A stretch of 64,000 bases of DNA, taken from positions 1-64,000 of the forward strand of contig CAJPGC010000028.1 in assembly GCA_905339405.1 (NCBI GenBank). Reading direction: 5' to 3'. The notes beneath the pieces were generated by a model. The model did not search any database. It worked only from the letters and a program-made list of their open reading frames with translations, and was not told where the DNA came from. Made by a program: the position numbers and the translations under genes. The stretch is from an uncultured bacterium. GTDB lineage: Bacteria > Desulfobacterota > GWC2-55-46. Of this stretch, positions 35,301 to 42,380 are shown in pieces (position 1 is the first letter of the stretch; every line of letters begins with the position of its first letter).

Positions 35301-36069
35301 ACACGGCCTCGCTCACGAGATGGGCAGCGGCAACAGGAACGTCTCCATGACTTACGACGACATCGTCGCTCAGCCGAGGAGATGGCTCACCAGCGCGCTG
35401 TGGACGGGCGACAACAGAAGGGGCAGGGCTTACGGTACCTGGACCATCCAGACCGAGCAGCTGGTGCCCTGGAGGACGCTTTCCGGCCGTCAGCACACTT
35501 ATCTTGACCACCCGGTCTACCTGGACTTCGGCGAAGCTCTCGCGACCGCCAAGCACAGGCTGAACCCGGCCAAGATGAACGAGGTGCAGAAGTCCGACAA
35601 GACCGACGCGCTCCACCTCAACTACATCACGCCGCACAGCAAGTGGGCCATTCACTCCACCCACTACGACAACCTCAGGATGCTCACGCTGTCCAGGGGA
35701 GGCAACTCCATCTGGATCAACGACAGGGATGCTGAGAGCGTAGGCATAAAGGACAACGACTGGGTCGAGGCGTACAACGACAACGGCGTGTATGTTTCCC
35801 GTGCCGTAGTCAGCGCCAGGATACCGTCCGGCTCCTCCTTCGCGTACCACTCTCAGGAAAGGACGATCAACGTCCCGAAATCCGAGCAGAGGAACAAGAT
35901 AAGGGGTGGATACCATAACTCACTCACCAGGCAGAGGCTTAAACCGCAGCTCATGACCGGCGGATACGGCCAGTTCTCCTACGGCTTCAACGCGTGGGGC
36001 CCGATCCCGATCATCAGGGATACGACGGTGCTGGTGAGGAAAATGAGAAACCAGGAGGTGAAGTGGTAA
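32341..36069 (+). CDS. narG: Respiratory nitrate reductase (or nitrite oxidoreductase) alpha subunit
   Basis: This is the molybdenum bis-MGD subunit that interconverts nitrate and nitrite. The 1242-residue product follows E. coli NarG: HGNNCTGGCSWMVYVKDG with H34, C38, C42 and C77 as ligands of the FS0 [4Fe-4S] cluster, then FSPIPAMSQISYASGARY and SFYDYYTDLPSAEPEVWGEQ around the Mo site. The N-terminus is about 16 residues shorter than in E. coli and has no Tat signal, so the active site is cytoplasmic. Nitrobacter-type NxrA belongs to the same clade, and the sequence alone does not fix direction. A very long antisense ORF here is a codon-bias shadow. Confidence 0.93.
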   Translation: MATWIQDEINPGKRGWEEYYRNRWQYDKTVRSTHGNNCTGGCSWMVYVKDGIITWELQAVDYPKLDQSIPPYEPRGCQRGISASWYVYSPLRIKYPYCRGILLDSWKEARAKHSDPVDAWRSIVENAELHKKIKWSRGKGGFRRFDWDTAAEIITAAHIYTIKKYGPDRIIAFSPIPAMSQISYASGARYNQLIGGVHLSFYDYYTDLPSAEPEVWGEQTDSCESADWYNAGYVVLSGANPNMTRTADCHFISELRHGGAKMVVCAPDYSQVTKYADTWVPVKPGSDSAFWMAINHVILKEFYVDKKTQYFESYVKQFTDLPMLVKLEKGKDGWEQGRFLTAHDLAEYDGEDNPEWKQCMWDEITGKAVVVNGSVGFRYPNKHENHGKWNLMLKESRTQKNITPSLSVLDHKEDAIEVNFYEVDKPEKYKRQVPVRYVQTKEGKQPVATVFDLKIAHCGVSRKGLTGDYCRNYDDDRGFSPAWQEKYTGIGRDTVIQIAREFANNADATKGRSMIITGSSYNHWYHSNLLYRTAMDALMLCGSIGRNGGGLQHYVGQEKLAMFDSWGQIAHSLDWIRPPRLMSGPCFWYSTTGMYKYDGAIAEYHNVPDKNKLEFQHTHDYNTRAVRLGWMPCFPQFNKSSIAMVEEAQRAGAKNDAEIIDYVVKQLKSGALEFSIQDPDAPENWPRVWFIWRANALGSSARGQEYFLRHVLGTHNSVIADEVAKPFIKESKYRESPLGKLDLLVDLNMRMNTTPTYCDIVLPTAHWYEKEDINTTELHSFVHPMGAAVQPNWEAKTDWDAFKFISKKFSELAKKHFQKPVKDIVMNPLMHDTPGEIAQPATKGVLDWKKGECEAIPGKTMPTFAIVERDYTQIDKQYTSVGPLQKGKYGFHGIMLEGKELYENYLSQEHIEKKEVNGQKLISLETAKDAANFVLAFSGATNGEVCFRQWWEEEHHTGLHGHEYLEARKQARAVCPEVKYLIPDERVHGLAHEMGSGNRNVSMTYDDIVAQPRRWLTSALWTGDNRRGRAYGTWTIQTEQLVPWRTLSGRQHTYLDHPVYLDFGEALATAKHRLNPAKMNEVQKSDKTDALHLNYITPHSKWAIHSTHYDNLRMLTLSRGGNSIWINDRDAESVGIKDNDWVEAYNDNGVYVSRAVVSARIPSGSSFAYHSQERTINVPKSEQRNKIRGGYHNSLTRQRLKPQLMTGGYGQFSYGFNAWGPIPIIRDTTVLVRKMRNQEVKW

Positions 36070-36070
36070 T

Positions 36071-37591
36071 ATGGATCTCAGAGCTCAACTTTCAATGAGT
36101 TTTCATATGGACAAGTGCATCGGCTGCCATACCTGCAGCGTGTCCTGCAAGAACGTGTGGACATCGCGCAGAGGCGCCGAGTACATGTGGTGGAACAACG
36201 TCGAGACCAAACCCGGCGCCGGCTACCCCCTCACCTGGGAAGACCAGGAGAGGTACAGGGGCGGTTGGGAAGTCTCCGGCGGGTCACTGAGGCTTAAGCT
36301 CCTCAAGGGCCCCGGGAAGATAAGGACGCTGGCGAACATATTCTTCCAGCCGAACCTTCCGACGATAGACGATTACTACGAGCCGTTCACCTACGACTAT
36401 CAGAACCTGTTCAACGCTCCCGCGGGCGATGACCAGCCGACCGCAAGGCCGCGCTCGCTCATCACCGGCGAGTTCATGGAGAAGATAGCCCTCGGACCGA
36501 ACTGGGACGACGACATGGGCGGTTCGCCCCTGTACGCGGCGAACGACCCGAACCTCAAGGGCCTCTCGGAGTCCCAGAAGGAGATGCTGACCAAGTTCCA
36601 CAAGCTCTTCTTCTTCTACCTCCCGAGGATCTGCAACCACTGCCTCAACCCGGCTTGCGTAGCGTCCTGCCCGTCAGGCGCCATCTACAAGAGGGGCGAG
36701 GACGGCATAGTCCTGATAGACCAGGACACCTGCCGCGCCTGGAGGTTCTGCGTCTCTGCTTGCCCGTACAAGAAGCCCTACTACAACTGGGCGAACGGCA
36801 AGTCCGAGAAGTGTATCTTCTGCTATCCGAGGACCGAGACCGGCCAGGCCAACGCCTGCGCCCATGCCTGCACCGGCAGGATCAGGTTCGTCGGCGTGCT
36901 CTTCTATGACGCTGACAGGATAGAGGAGGTCGCAAAGACCCCGGACGAGAGACTCGTGGACGCCATGAGGGACATCGTCCTCGATCCTAACGACCCCAGG
37001 GTCATCGAAGAAGCCAGGAAGCAGGGCATCGACGAGAACTGGATAGTGGCGGCTCAGAACTCCCCTTCGTACAATCTGTTCAAGAAGTGGAGAATCGCGA
37101 TGCCCAACCATCCGGAGTTCAGGACTCTTCCGATGAACTTCTACGTTCCGCCTCTTTCGCCGGTCCTTCACAACGCGAAGGCCGAGAACGGCGGCACCTT
37201 CGACAGCGAGTCCATGGAGTTCTTCAACTCCATAGACAAGATGAGGATACCCGTAAGATACCTCGCTAACATGCTTAGCGCCGGTAACGAGCAGGTTGTC
37301 ATCGAGTCGCTCAAGAAGCAGATGGCTGTAAGGCTGTGGGTACGTCAGCAGAGAGTCGGCGACATCGGCGACAGCGCCGCCAAGGCCGCTCTCTCGGCAG
37401 TTGGCCTCACCCCTGAGGAAGCCTTCGAGATCTACAAGCTGGTCTCGCTGGGCACCTTCCAGGAGAGGTTCGTAATACCCGAGACCCATCGCGAGACGAT
37501 GACCACGGTCGACCCCAGGCTCATGTACGAGAAGAGGGGCACGGTCGGTTTCGGTTCCAAGAAGCAGGAACTCGTCTCGAGGCAGTGGTAA
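36071..37591 (+). CDS. narH: Nitrate reductase beta subunit (iron-sulfur)
   Basis: NarH carries three [4Fe-4S] and one [3Fe-4S] clusters from NarI to NarG. The 506-residue product has CIGCHTCSVSCKNVW near the N-terminus, then CNHCLNPACVASCPSGAIYK, CRAWRFCVSACPYKK (Trp replacing a Cys, the [3Fe-4S] site) and CIFCYPRTETG. All sets match E. coli NarH. It starts 1 nt after the narG stop and is full length. Confidence 0.94.
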   Translation: MDLRAQLSMSFHMDKCIGCHTCSVSCKNVWTSRRGAEYMWWNNVETKPGAGYPLTWEDQERYRGGWEVSGGSLRLKLLKGPGKIRTLANIFFQPNLPTIDDYYEPFTYDYQNLFNAPAGDDQPTARPRSLITGEFMEKIALGPNWDDDMGGSPLYAANDPNLKGLSESQKEMLTKFHKLFFFYLPRICNHCLNPACVASCPSGAIYKRGEDGIVLIDQDTCRAWRFCVSACPYKKPYYNWANGKSEKCIFCYPRTETGQANACAHACTGRIRFVGVLFYDADRIEEVAKTPDERLVDAMRDIVLDPNDPRVIEEARKQGIDENWIVAAQNSPSYNLFKKWRIAMPNHPEFRTLPMNFYVPPLSPVLHNAKAENGGTFDSESMEFFNSIDKMRIPVRYLANMLSAGNEQVVIESLKKQMAVRLWVRQQRVGDIGDSAAKAALSAVGLTPEEAFEIYKLVSLGTFQERFVIPETHRETMTTVDPRLMYEKRGTVGFGSKKQELVSRQW

Positions 37592-37594
37592 TCG

Positions 37595-38143
37595 GTGGGA
37601 ACCGGAAAGAACATATACGGGCTTCTTGCCGGGCTGCTTGAGCACCCGGGGGAGGATATCAAGATAAAGGCCGAGCAGTGCATCAAGGCCCTGGCCGATT
37701 ATCCGCAGTATCCTCCCGAGATCGCAGAGGAGCTGAAAAAGTTTCAGAAGGACCTGGAGCACATCCCCCTTGATGACATCAAGGGGGTGTACTCCTACAC
37801 CTTCGAACTTTCGAGCGACTTCACGATGGATATGGGCTACCATATCTTCGACGGGTTCAGGCGCTCGAACAGCCTCGCGGCCATCAAGGGCATGTATATG
37901 GACAAGGGTTTCCCATTCGAAGAGCGCGCTGGAGGAGAGCTGCCTGACAATCTCCCGGTAATACTGCACTTCATGTCGTTCACGGACGACGATGACCTGC
38001 TGAAGAACTTCCGGGAGACGTTTCTTGTCAAGGCGCTCGAGAAGCTCCAGAAAAACTTCGAGAGAAACAAGAAGAACCTCTACTGGCACGTAATCAACGC
38101 CGTTTACAGAATCATCGACAAAGACGTAAAAGGAGGAGAGTAA
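37595..38143 (+). CDS. narJ: Nitrate reductase assembly chaperone
   Basis: NarJ binds apo-NarG and gates Mo-cofactor insertion and membrane docking. The 182-residue all-helical product has YGLLAGLLEHPGEDIKIKAE near the start and YTFELSSDFTMDMGYHIFDG, matching the (V)xxFDLxxxxSLYLxxH region of NarJ. It ends with an acidic-basic helix. The start is GTG 3 nt after narH, and the stop overlaps the narI ATG (TAATG). The C-terminal tail is shorter than in E. coli NarJ (236 residues). Confidence 0.88.
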   Translation: MGTGKNIYGLLAGLLEHPGEDIKIKAEQCIKALADYPQYPPEIAEELKKFQKDLEHIPLDDIKGVYSYTFELSSDFTMDMGYHIFDGFRRSNSLAAIKGMYMDKGFPFEERAGGELPDNLPVILHFMSFTDDDDLLKNFRETFLVKALEKLQKNFERNKKNLYWHVINAVYRIIDKDVKGGE

Positions 38144-38841
38144 TGGACAATGTCCTGTTTGGCGTGATGCCGTACATCTTGTTGATGACGGCTATCGTCG
38201 GTGCAATATGGAGATTCAGAAGCAACAAGTACACGTGGTCGTCACAGTCGTCCCAGTTCCTTGAGAACAAGACCCTGTTTTTCGGGTCCTTCCCCTGGCA
38301 CTACGGGATCATAACGATCCTCCTGGGACACATACTGGGACTGTTCATACCGAAGAGCATCGTGCTCTGGAACTCGGTTCCCCTGAGGCTCTATGTGCTC
38401 GAGCTTACCGCCCTGGCCCTCGGCTTCCTCGCCCTGTTCGGTCTTCTGGCCCTTATCTACAGAAGGCTTACGAACAGCAGGGTGAAGGCCGTAACTTCCG
38501 GCTGGGACGTGCTCGTGCTCATCATCCTCCTCATACAGGTGGTTACCGGCATCGGAAACGCCATCCTCTACAGGTGGGGTTCCAACTGGTACGTCGCGAC
38601 CGCTGTACCCTGGATGTGGTCGGTCCTGAAGCTGCAGCCCAACGTTGACCTCGTGGCCAATCTTCCTCTCATCACGAAGACCCACATATTCAACGCGCTG
38701 CTCTTCATCGGGCTTATCCCGTTCTCGAGGCTCGCGCACTTCGTGGTCATCAACCCCTACAAGTACCTCGTACGCCCCTATCAGGTCGTAAGGTGGTACC
38801 GCAAGGGCGGCCCGACCGTGAACATCGTTTCGTACAAGTAA
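38143..38841 (+). CDS. narI: Nitrate reductase gamma subunit (diheme cytochrome b)
   Basis: NarI anchors the complex and oxidises quinol at the periplasmic face through two b hemes. The 232-residue product has five hydrophobic helices and four candidate axial histidines: H53 (PWHYGI), H63 (LGHILG), H181 (TKTHIF) and H199 (RLAHF). This matches the E. coli pattern. The presence of complete heme sites means the enzyme can be quinone-coupled. Confidence 0.93.
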   Translation: MDNVLFGVMPYILLMTAIVGAIWRFRSNKYTWSSQSSQFLENKTLFFGSFPWHYGIITILLGHILGLFIPKSIVLWNSVPLRLYVLELTALALGFLALFGLLALIYRRLTNSRVKAVTSGWDVLVLIILLIQVVTGIGNAILYRWGSNWYVATAVPWMWSVLKLQPNVDLVANLPLITKTHIFNALLFIGLIPFSRLAHFVVINPYKYLVRPYQVVRWYRKGGPTVNIVSYK

Positions 38842-38847
38842 CATGGT

Positions 38848-38880
38848 GGGTGGGCGTCTTCGGACGCCCACCCGCTTTTT
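38848..38880 (+). terminator. Terminator after the cytochrome c-narGHJI operon
   Basis: GGGTGGGCGTC-TTCG-GACGCCCACCC followed by GCTTTTT, 7 nt past the narI stop. The UUCG tetraloop is especially stable. narK therefore needs its own promoter or read-through. Confidence 0.92.
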
Positions 38881-38968
38881 AAAGGGGTTAAAGGGCGCTG
38901 CGATTTTCTAAATTTTTCCTCTGAGATCTGGCTTAGCTGCACAATTTGAAACAAGGAGAAAATCTGCA

Positions 38969-40678
38969 ATGGCGAAAATACAAAAATGGGAGCCGGAAAA
39001 TGAACAGTTCTGGCGTGAAACCGGCAGCTCACTGGCGTGGCGCACGTGCGGTATAACCACGTTCTCGCTCATATTCTCATTCGCGACATGGTTTGTCATG
39101 AGCGCCGTGGTCGTAAGGCTTCCTAACATAGGCTTCAAATTCACCACAATGGAACTGTTCTGGCTAGCGGCCATACCGGGCTTCGCTTCCGGTATACTGA
39201 GGCTCATTCACTCCTTCTTTATCCCCGTCCTTGGAACACGACCGGTCGTGAGCATCGCGACCATCATCAAGCTCATTCCCATGGTATGGCTCGGTTACGC
39301 GGTTCAGGACACTTCTACGCCGTGGTCAACCTTCATGATAATCGGCTTCCTCAGCGGTATGGGCGGCGGAGACTTCTCCTCGTACATGCCTTCAACCAGC
39401 ATATTTTTCCCCAAGAGGCTTCAGGGCCTCGCGATGGGCATCCAGGCCGGTATCGGCAACTTCGGCGTCAGCGTCGTTCAGTTCGTGACGCCGTGGATAG
39501 TCGGTTTCGTACTTGTCGGCGGAGCCTACGGCCTGCCGCAGGTATTCACCAAAGCCGACCCTGTTAAAAAGGGCACGGTAACAGTGACGAAGGACGCCTC
39601 CGGCGTAGTTACCGACGTCGTTGTCAATGACCCTGCGCTCGCGGCCGCCGTGGTCGTCACCAGGGACGCCTCCGGCGTTCTCACCGGTGTTGCGCTCCAG
39701 GAAACCGAAACGGTAAAGATCCTGAAAGCCGATGTTGTAAAGGACGAGGCTACCGGCAAGATAACCGCCGTGAAAAAGTCAGAAGGCTACCTCCTTGACG
39801 TCAAGAAGAACGACGCTGGCGCGATCGTGGATGTGACCGTCAAGAAGGGCATCAAGAAGGCGATGTGGCTTCATAACTCCGCGTTCTGGTATGTGCCTGT
39901 CCTCATCCTCGCCTTCATACTCAGCGTTTTCGGCCTCAAGAGCATAGACCCTGCGGCGCTCGGCATCAAGGGCGGCGCCTTCAAGAAGATGTTCCAGATA
40001 CTCAGCTCCAAGTACAGGGCCCGCACCCATACCTGGAACTGCACCATAACCTACATAGCTTCATTCGGTTCTTTTGCCGGTTACGCTGCCGCTTTCCCGA
40101 TGATGATCAAGATCATCTACGGCGGCTTTGACGGCGCTCCGGACCCGCTGAAGTACGCTTTCTTCGGCCCGCTCATCGGCGGAGTTTCCCGCGCGGTCAC
40201 AGGCGGCATCTTTGACAAGATCGGCGGCAGCAAGGGCATGCACTGGTGCCTCATCGGCCAGATAATCGGCTGTTTGGCCCTTATTTTCGGCGGCTACCTT
40301 ACTCCGACCACTCTTGAGCAGTTCCCGATGTTCGTTTACATCATGCTCTGGATATTCCTGATGACCGGCATCAACAACGCCGCCACCTTCCGCCAGTACC
40401 CGATAGTGTTCGCGTATTCGCCCGCCCAGGGCGCGCAGATGCTTGGCTGGACCGGCGCGTGGGCGGCATTCGGCCCGTTCATATGGACCAGCCTCATCGG
40501 TATGTCCATAACGAAGACAGGCAGCGCCATAACGTTCTTTGTTGGCGCCGCTATCTTCTACGCCTACGCCTTCATCCTCAACTGGTGGTACTACACCCGT
40601 AAGGGGTCCGAAAGGTACGATTACGGCAGCAGCGGCGGCACGTGGTGGGACAAGGCCAACAAGTCCGACTTCCAGTAA
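38969..40678 (+). CDS. narK: NarK-type nitrate/nitrite transporter with extra periplasmic domain
   Basis: The 569-residue major facilitator has NNP motifs GIQAGIGNFGVSVVQF in the first half and FRQYPIVFAYSPAQGAQMLG in the second. Between TM5 (ending FVTPWIVGF) and TM6 (starting HNSAFWYVPVLIL) it has about 100 extra residues. By N-in topology these lie in the periplasm. They hold four copies of a K/R-D-x-x-G-x-I/V-x-x-V element at roughly 22-26 residue intervals. Typical family members lack this. CAAGGAG precedes the ATG. Position right after narI suggests nitrate-nitrite exchange for NarG. Confidence 0.9.
   Translation: MAKIQKWEPENEQFWRETGSSLAWRTCGITTFSLIFSFATWFVMSAVVVRLPNIGFKFTTMELFWLAAIPGFASGILRLIHSFFIPVLGTRPVVSIATIIKLIPMVWLGYAVQDTSTPWSTFMIIGFLSGMGGGDFSSYMPSTSIFFPKRLQGLAMGIQAGIGNFGVSVVQFVTPWIVGFVLVGGAYGLPQVFTKADPVKKGTVTVTKDASGVVTDVVVNDPALAAAVVVTRDASGVLTGVALQETETVKILKADVVKDEATGKITAVKKSEGYLLDVKKNDAGAIVDVTVKKGIKKAMWLHNSAFWYVPVLILAFILSVFGLKSIDPAALGIKGGAFKKMFQILSSKYRARTHTWNCTITYIASFGSFAGYAAAFPMMIKIIYGGFDGAPDPLKYAFFGPLIGGVSRAVTGGIFDKIGGSKGMHWCLIGQIIGCLALIFGGYLTPTTLEQFPMFVYIMLWIFLMTGINNAATFRQYPIVFAYSPAQGAQMLGWTGAWAAFGPFIWTSLIGMSITKTGSAITFFVGAAIFYAYAFILNWWYYTRKGSERYDYGSSGGTWWDKANKSDFQ
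39551..39856 (+). repeat. Four-fold beta-type repeat inserted in NarK
   Basis: The elements are KDASGVVTDV, RDASGVLTGV, KDEATGKITAV and KNDAGAIVDV. The first two share the DNA word GGACGCCTCCGGCGT, consistent with recent duplication. The rest are diverged. Predicted beta-hairpin, no cysteines. Confidence 0.75.
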
Positions 40679-40745
40679 GTAGCTGACCGGGCAAGCTGTA
40701 AAAGCATCTCAGGCGGTCACAAGCCTGCGTGATTGATGGTAACGA

Positions 40746-40780
40746 GCATGGGGGAGAGTTTTCTCCCCCATGCTTTTTTT
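40746..40780 (+). terminator. Terminator after narK
   Basis: GCATGGGGGAGA-GTTT-TCTCCCCCATGC followed by seven T, 68 nt past the narK stop. Confidence 0.93.
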
Positions 40781-40905
40781 CTTGCGGGTGCCGTATGGCA
40801 GTTTTAAGCCGCATTGGGCCGCTAAATGGCTTTTAATGACCCGCGAGATGTGGTATTTTGTAAAATCGAATTTATTCGTGCAAGTGAACTGGAGGACAAG
40901 GCAAT

Positions 40906-41112
40906 ATGGGGTCTATGGATTTTGAGTTGACTATTGCGGGCATCGCGTACGGTGTCCTTTTAGTATTGGCTACCTTTGTAAACAACAAGGTAATCGAGGC
41001 TTTCAGGCTTGACGTCATATTCATGCGCAACCCTACGCCTGCCACCAGAAACGTCAACCTCGTAGCTGGTCTGGCTATAATTGGCTACAACGTCTATACC
41101 CTGCTCTGGTAA
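40906..41112 (+). CDS. 68-residue membrane protein of the nitrate island
   Basis: MGSMDFELTIAGIAYGVLLV begins a protein with two hydrophobic helices, about residues 8-26 and 49-67. A basic-containing loop (FRLDVIFMRNPTPATRNVNL) joins them. GGAGG lies 10 nt before the ATG. I do not recognise a family. It has its own gap on each side, after the narK terminator and before the promoter at 41269. It could be an accessory subunit of a transporter or respiratory complex, by position only. Confidence 0.65.
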   Translation: MGSMDFELTIAGIAYGVLLVLATFVNNKVIEAFRLDVIFMRNPTPATRNVNLVAGLAIIGYNVYTLLW

Positions 41113-41268
41113 CCATTTCACGCCGGGCAGCCGCATTCCCTTTCCACGCAGGAGGTGGATTTTCTGGACGCTTTTTGCCTGCCTCATCCGGCCTCCCTGT
41201 TAGCCCGTTTCCCCAGTGAGCCTGTTTTTTTTATGCTAAATCGCGTAGTTGCCGCCGCTCAGCCCTGT

Positions 41269-41297
41269 TTGACGCCTTGAACTTACTCCGATATAAT
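41269..41297 (+). promoter_or_regulatory. Strong sigma70-type promoter for the Cys-rich gene
   Basis: TTGACG (5/6) and a perfect TATAAT are 17 nt apart. The expected start is about 40 nt before the ATG of the Cys-rich protein. Confidence 0.75.
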
Positions 41298-41343
41298 TCC
41301 TGCAAGTTCAGGATTTTACAATTTTAAAACGGAGGAAGAAGCT

Positions 41344-41658
41344 ATGGGAAAGCATGACAGGCTGGACACTTTTGGCGTAACTGTTATCGACAAGGATGCG
41401 TACGCGAAAAAACAGGACTATGTAGTTAAAAACTGCAAATGCCCCACCTGTCCCACCTATGTCGCCGGGGACGCTCCGGTCGGCTACTGTTTTCCGCTCA
41501 TAGGCACGAGCGCCAAGATACAGAAGGAAGTGAACTGTATCTGCGGGACCTGTCCCATTTACAAGGAATACGAGCTCAACCATTCTTTTTATTGCACAAG
41601 GTGCTCCCAGGTCTGCCAGATGCTCAAGACCGAGGGCGCTGCCGCCCAGGGCACATAG
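41344..41658 (+). CDS. Cys-rich DUF2769-like protein
   Basis: The 104-residue product has ten cysteines, mainly in CKCPTCPTY (31-39), CICGTCPIYKEY (65-76) and CTRCSQVC (84-91). The paired C-x-C-x2-C-P-x-Y blocks match my memory of DUF2769. The pattern suggests one or two metal or Fe-S sites. No signal peptide, so cytosolic. GGAGG precedes the ATG. A strong promoter ahead and a palindromic terminator behind make it a monocistron. Function is not known; location suggests redox or nitrosative sensing. Confidence 0.78.
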   Translation: MGKHDRLDTFGVTVIDKDAYAKKQDYVVKNCKCPTCPTYVAGDAPVGYCFPLIGTSAKIQKEVNCICGTCPIYKEYELNHSFYCTRCSQVCQMLKTEGAAAQGT

Positions 41659-41674
41659 CCCTTATACCCGCTCA

Positions 41675-41711
41675 CTGGAAGGGGCGCGCGCCCCTTCCAG
41701 ACAAGCTTTTT
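41675..41711 (+). terminator. 26-bp perfect palindrome, probable terminator
   Basis: CTGGAAGGGGCGC is followed at once by its exact reverse complement, then ACAAGCTTTTT. The T-run starts a few bases late, so termination may be partial. It begins 16 nt after the Cys-rich gene's stop. Confidence 0.7.
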
Positions 41712-41769
41712 CATCTGAAAACCCCTCTGAAATCCCCTGAAAAACCCTTTTCTTCCAACCCTTTTGGTC

Positions 41770-41799
41770 TGGACAAAACCGGCCCAGTTGTAGTAATAT
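41770..41799 (+). promoter_or_regulatory. Candidate promoter for the DUF2299-like gene
   Basis: TGGACA (5/6) and TAATAT (4/6) are spaced 18 nt apart, about 50 nt before the ATG. Confidence 0.4.
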
Positions 41800-41848
41800 C
41801 AATTAACACCCAAAATTGGTGAATAATTCTATTTCGAGGAGATTTGTA

Positions 41849-42355
41849 ATGGAGATTACCACCCCGGAGCAGGCCAAGGAAACCGTCAAGAAGTGGCTGG
41901 AGGAGAACCACCACGAAGTAAAGGAAATAACCGACGAAAACGCCACTTTTCATTTCGAGATCGACTACCCCCTCGGCTCCATGAAGAGGCAGAGGGTCAT
42001 CCAGCCCAAGGAGTTCCCGTCCCTTATCGTCGTGCTTAACGGCGTCAGCATCGCGGCGGAGCACGCCGAGAAGCTCAAGTCCATGCAGCCCAACGACAGG
42101 GAAGCTTTCTACAACGAGATAAGGAAGGACCTCCTGTTCCTCCAGAACAGCTACGACCTCAACGCCGACGAGGCCGGGGTTGCCAAGCAGGTGCAGTTCT
42201 CTTACGAGTTCTACTACGACGCTCTTACCAAGACCAAGCTTTACGAAGGGCTTCTTCTCAACCACAGGACGCTTCTTTACATAATAACAAAGTTCAACGA
42301 CGAGTTCGGCATGCCGATGATGCGCGACCAGAAGGGCGACGTAGGCCACGCGTAA
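41849..42355 (+). CDS. DUF2299-like cytosolic protein
   Basis: The 168-residue product begins MEITTPEQAKETVKKWLEEN and has EITDENATFHFEIDYPLGS, then a helical C-terminal half. The first half resembles DUF2299 as I remember it, but I am not certain. No membrane or signal segment. GAGGAG lies 8 nt before this ATG; the ORF-track start is 11 codons earlier without homology. It precedes the hemerythrin gene by 25 nt, so the two are probably co-transcribed. Confidence 0.6.
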   Translation: MEITTPEQAKETVKKWLEENHHEVKEITDENATFHFEIDYPLGSMKRQRVIQPKEFPSLIVVLNGVSIAAEHAEKLKSMQPNDREAFYNEIRKDLLFLQNSYDLNADEAGVAKQVQFSYEFYYDALTKTKLYEGLLLNHRTLLYIITKFNDEFGMPMMRDQKGDVGHA

Positions 42356-42380
42356 TGCCGGCTTAACCAGGAGGGTTCCC

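Noticed and set aside
32248-35916. 1222-residue ORF on the minus strand opposite narG
   Set aside because: It has no domain, starts outside any promoter context and exactly shadows a highly expressed, codon-biased gene. Open antisense frames of this kind arise from GC-rich codon choice.
36674-38089. 471-residue minus-strand ORF opposite narH-narJ
   Set aside because: Same reason: a frame shadow of two clear genes, with no recognisable motif or SD.
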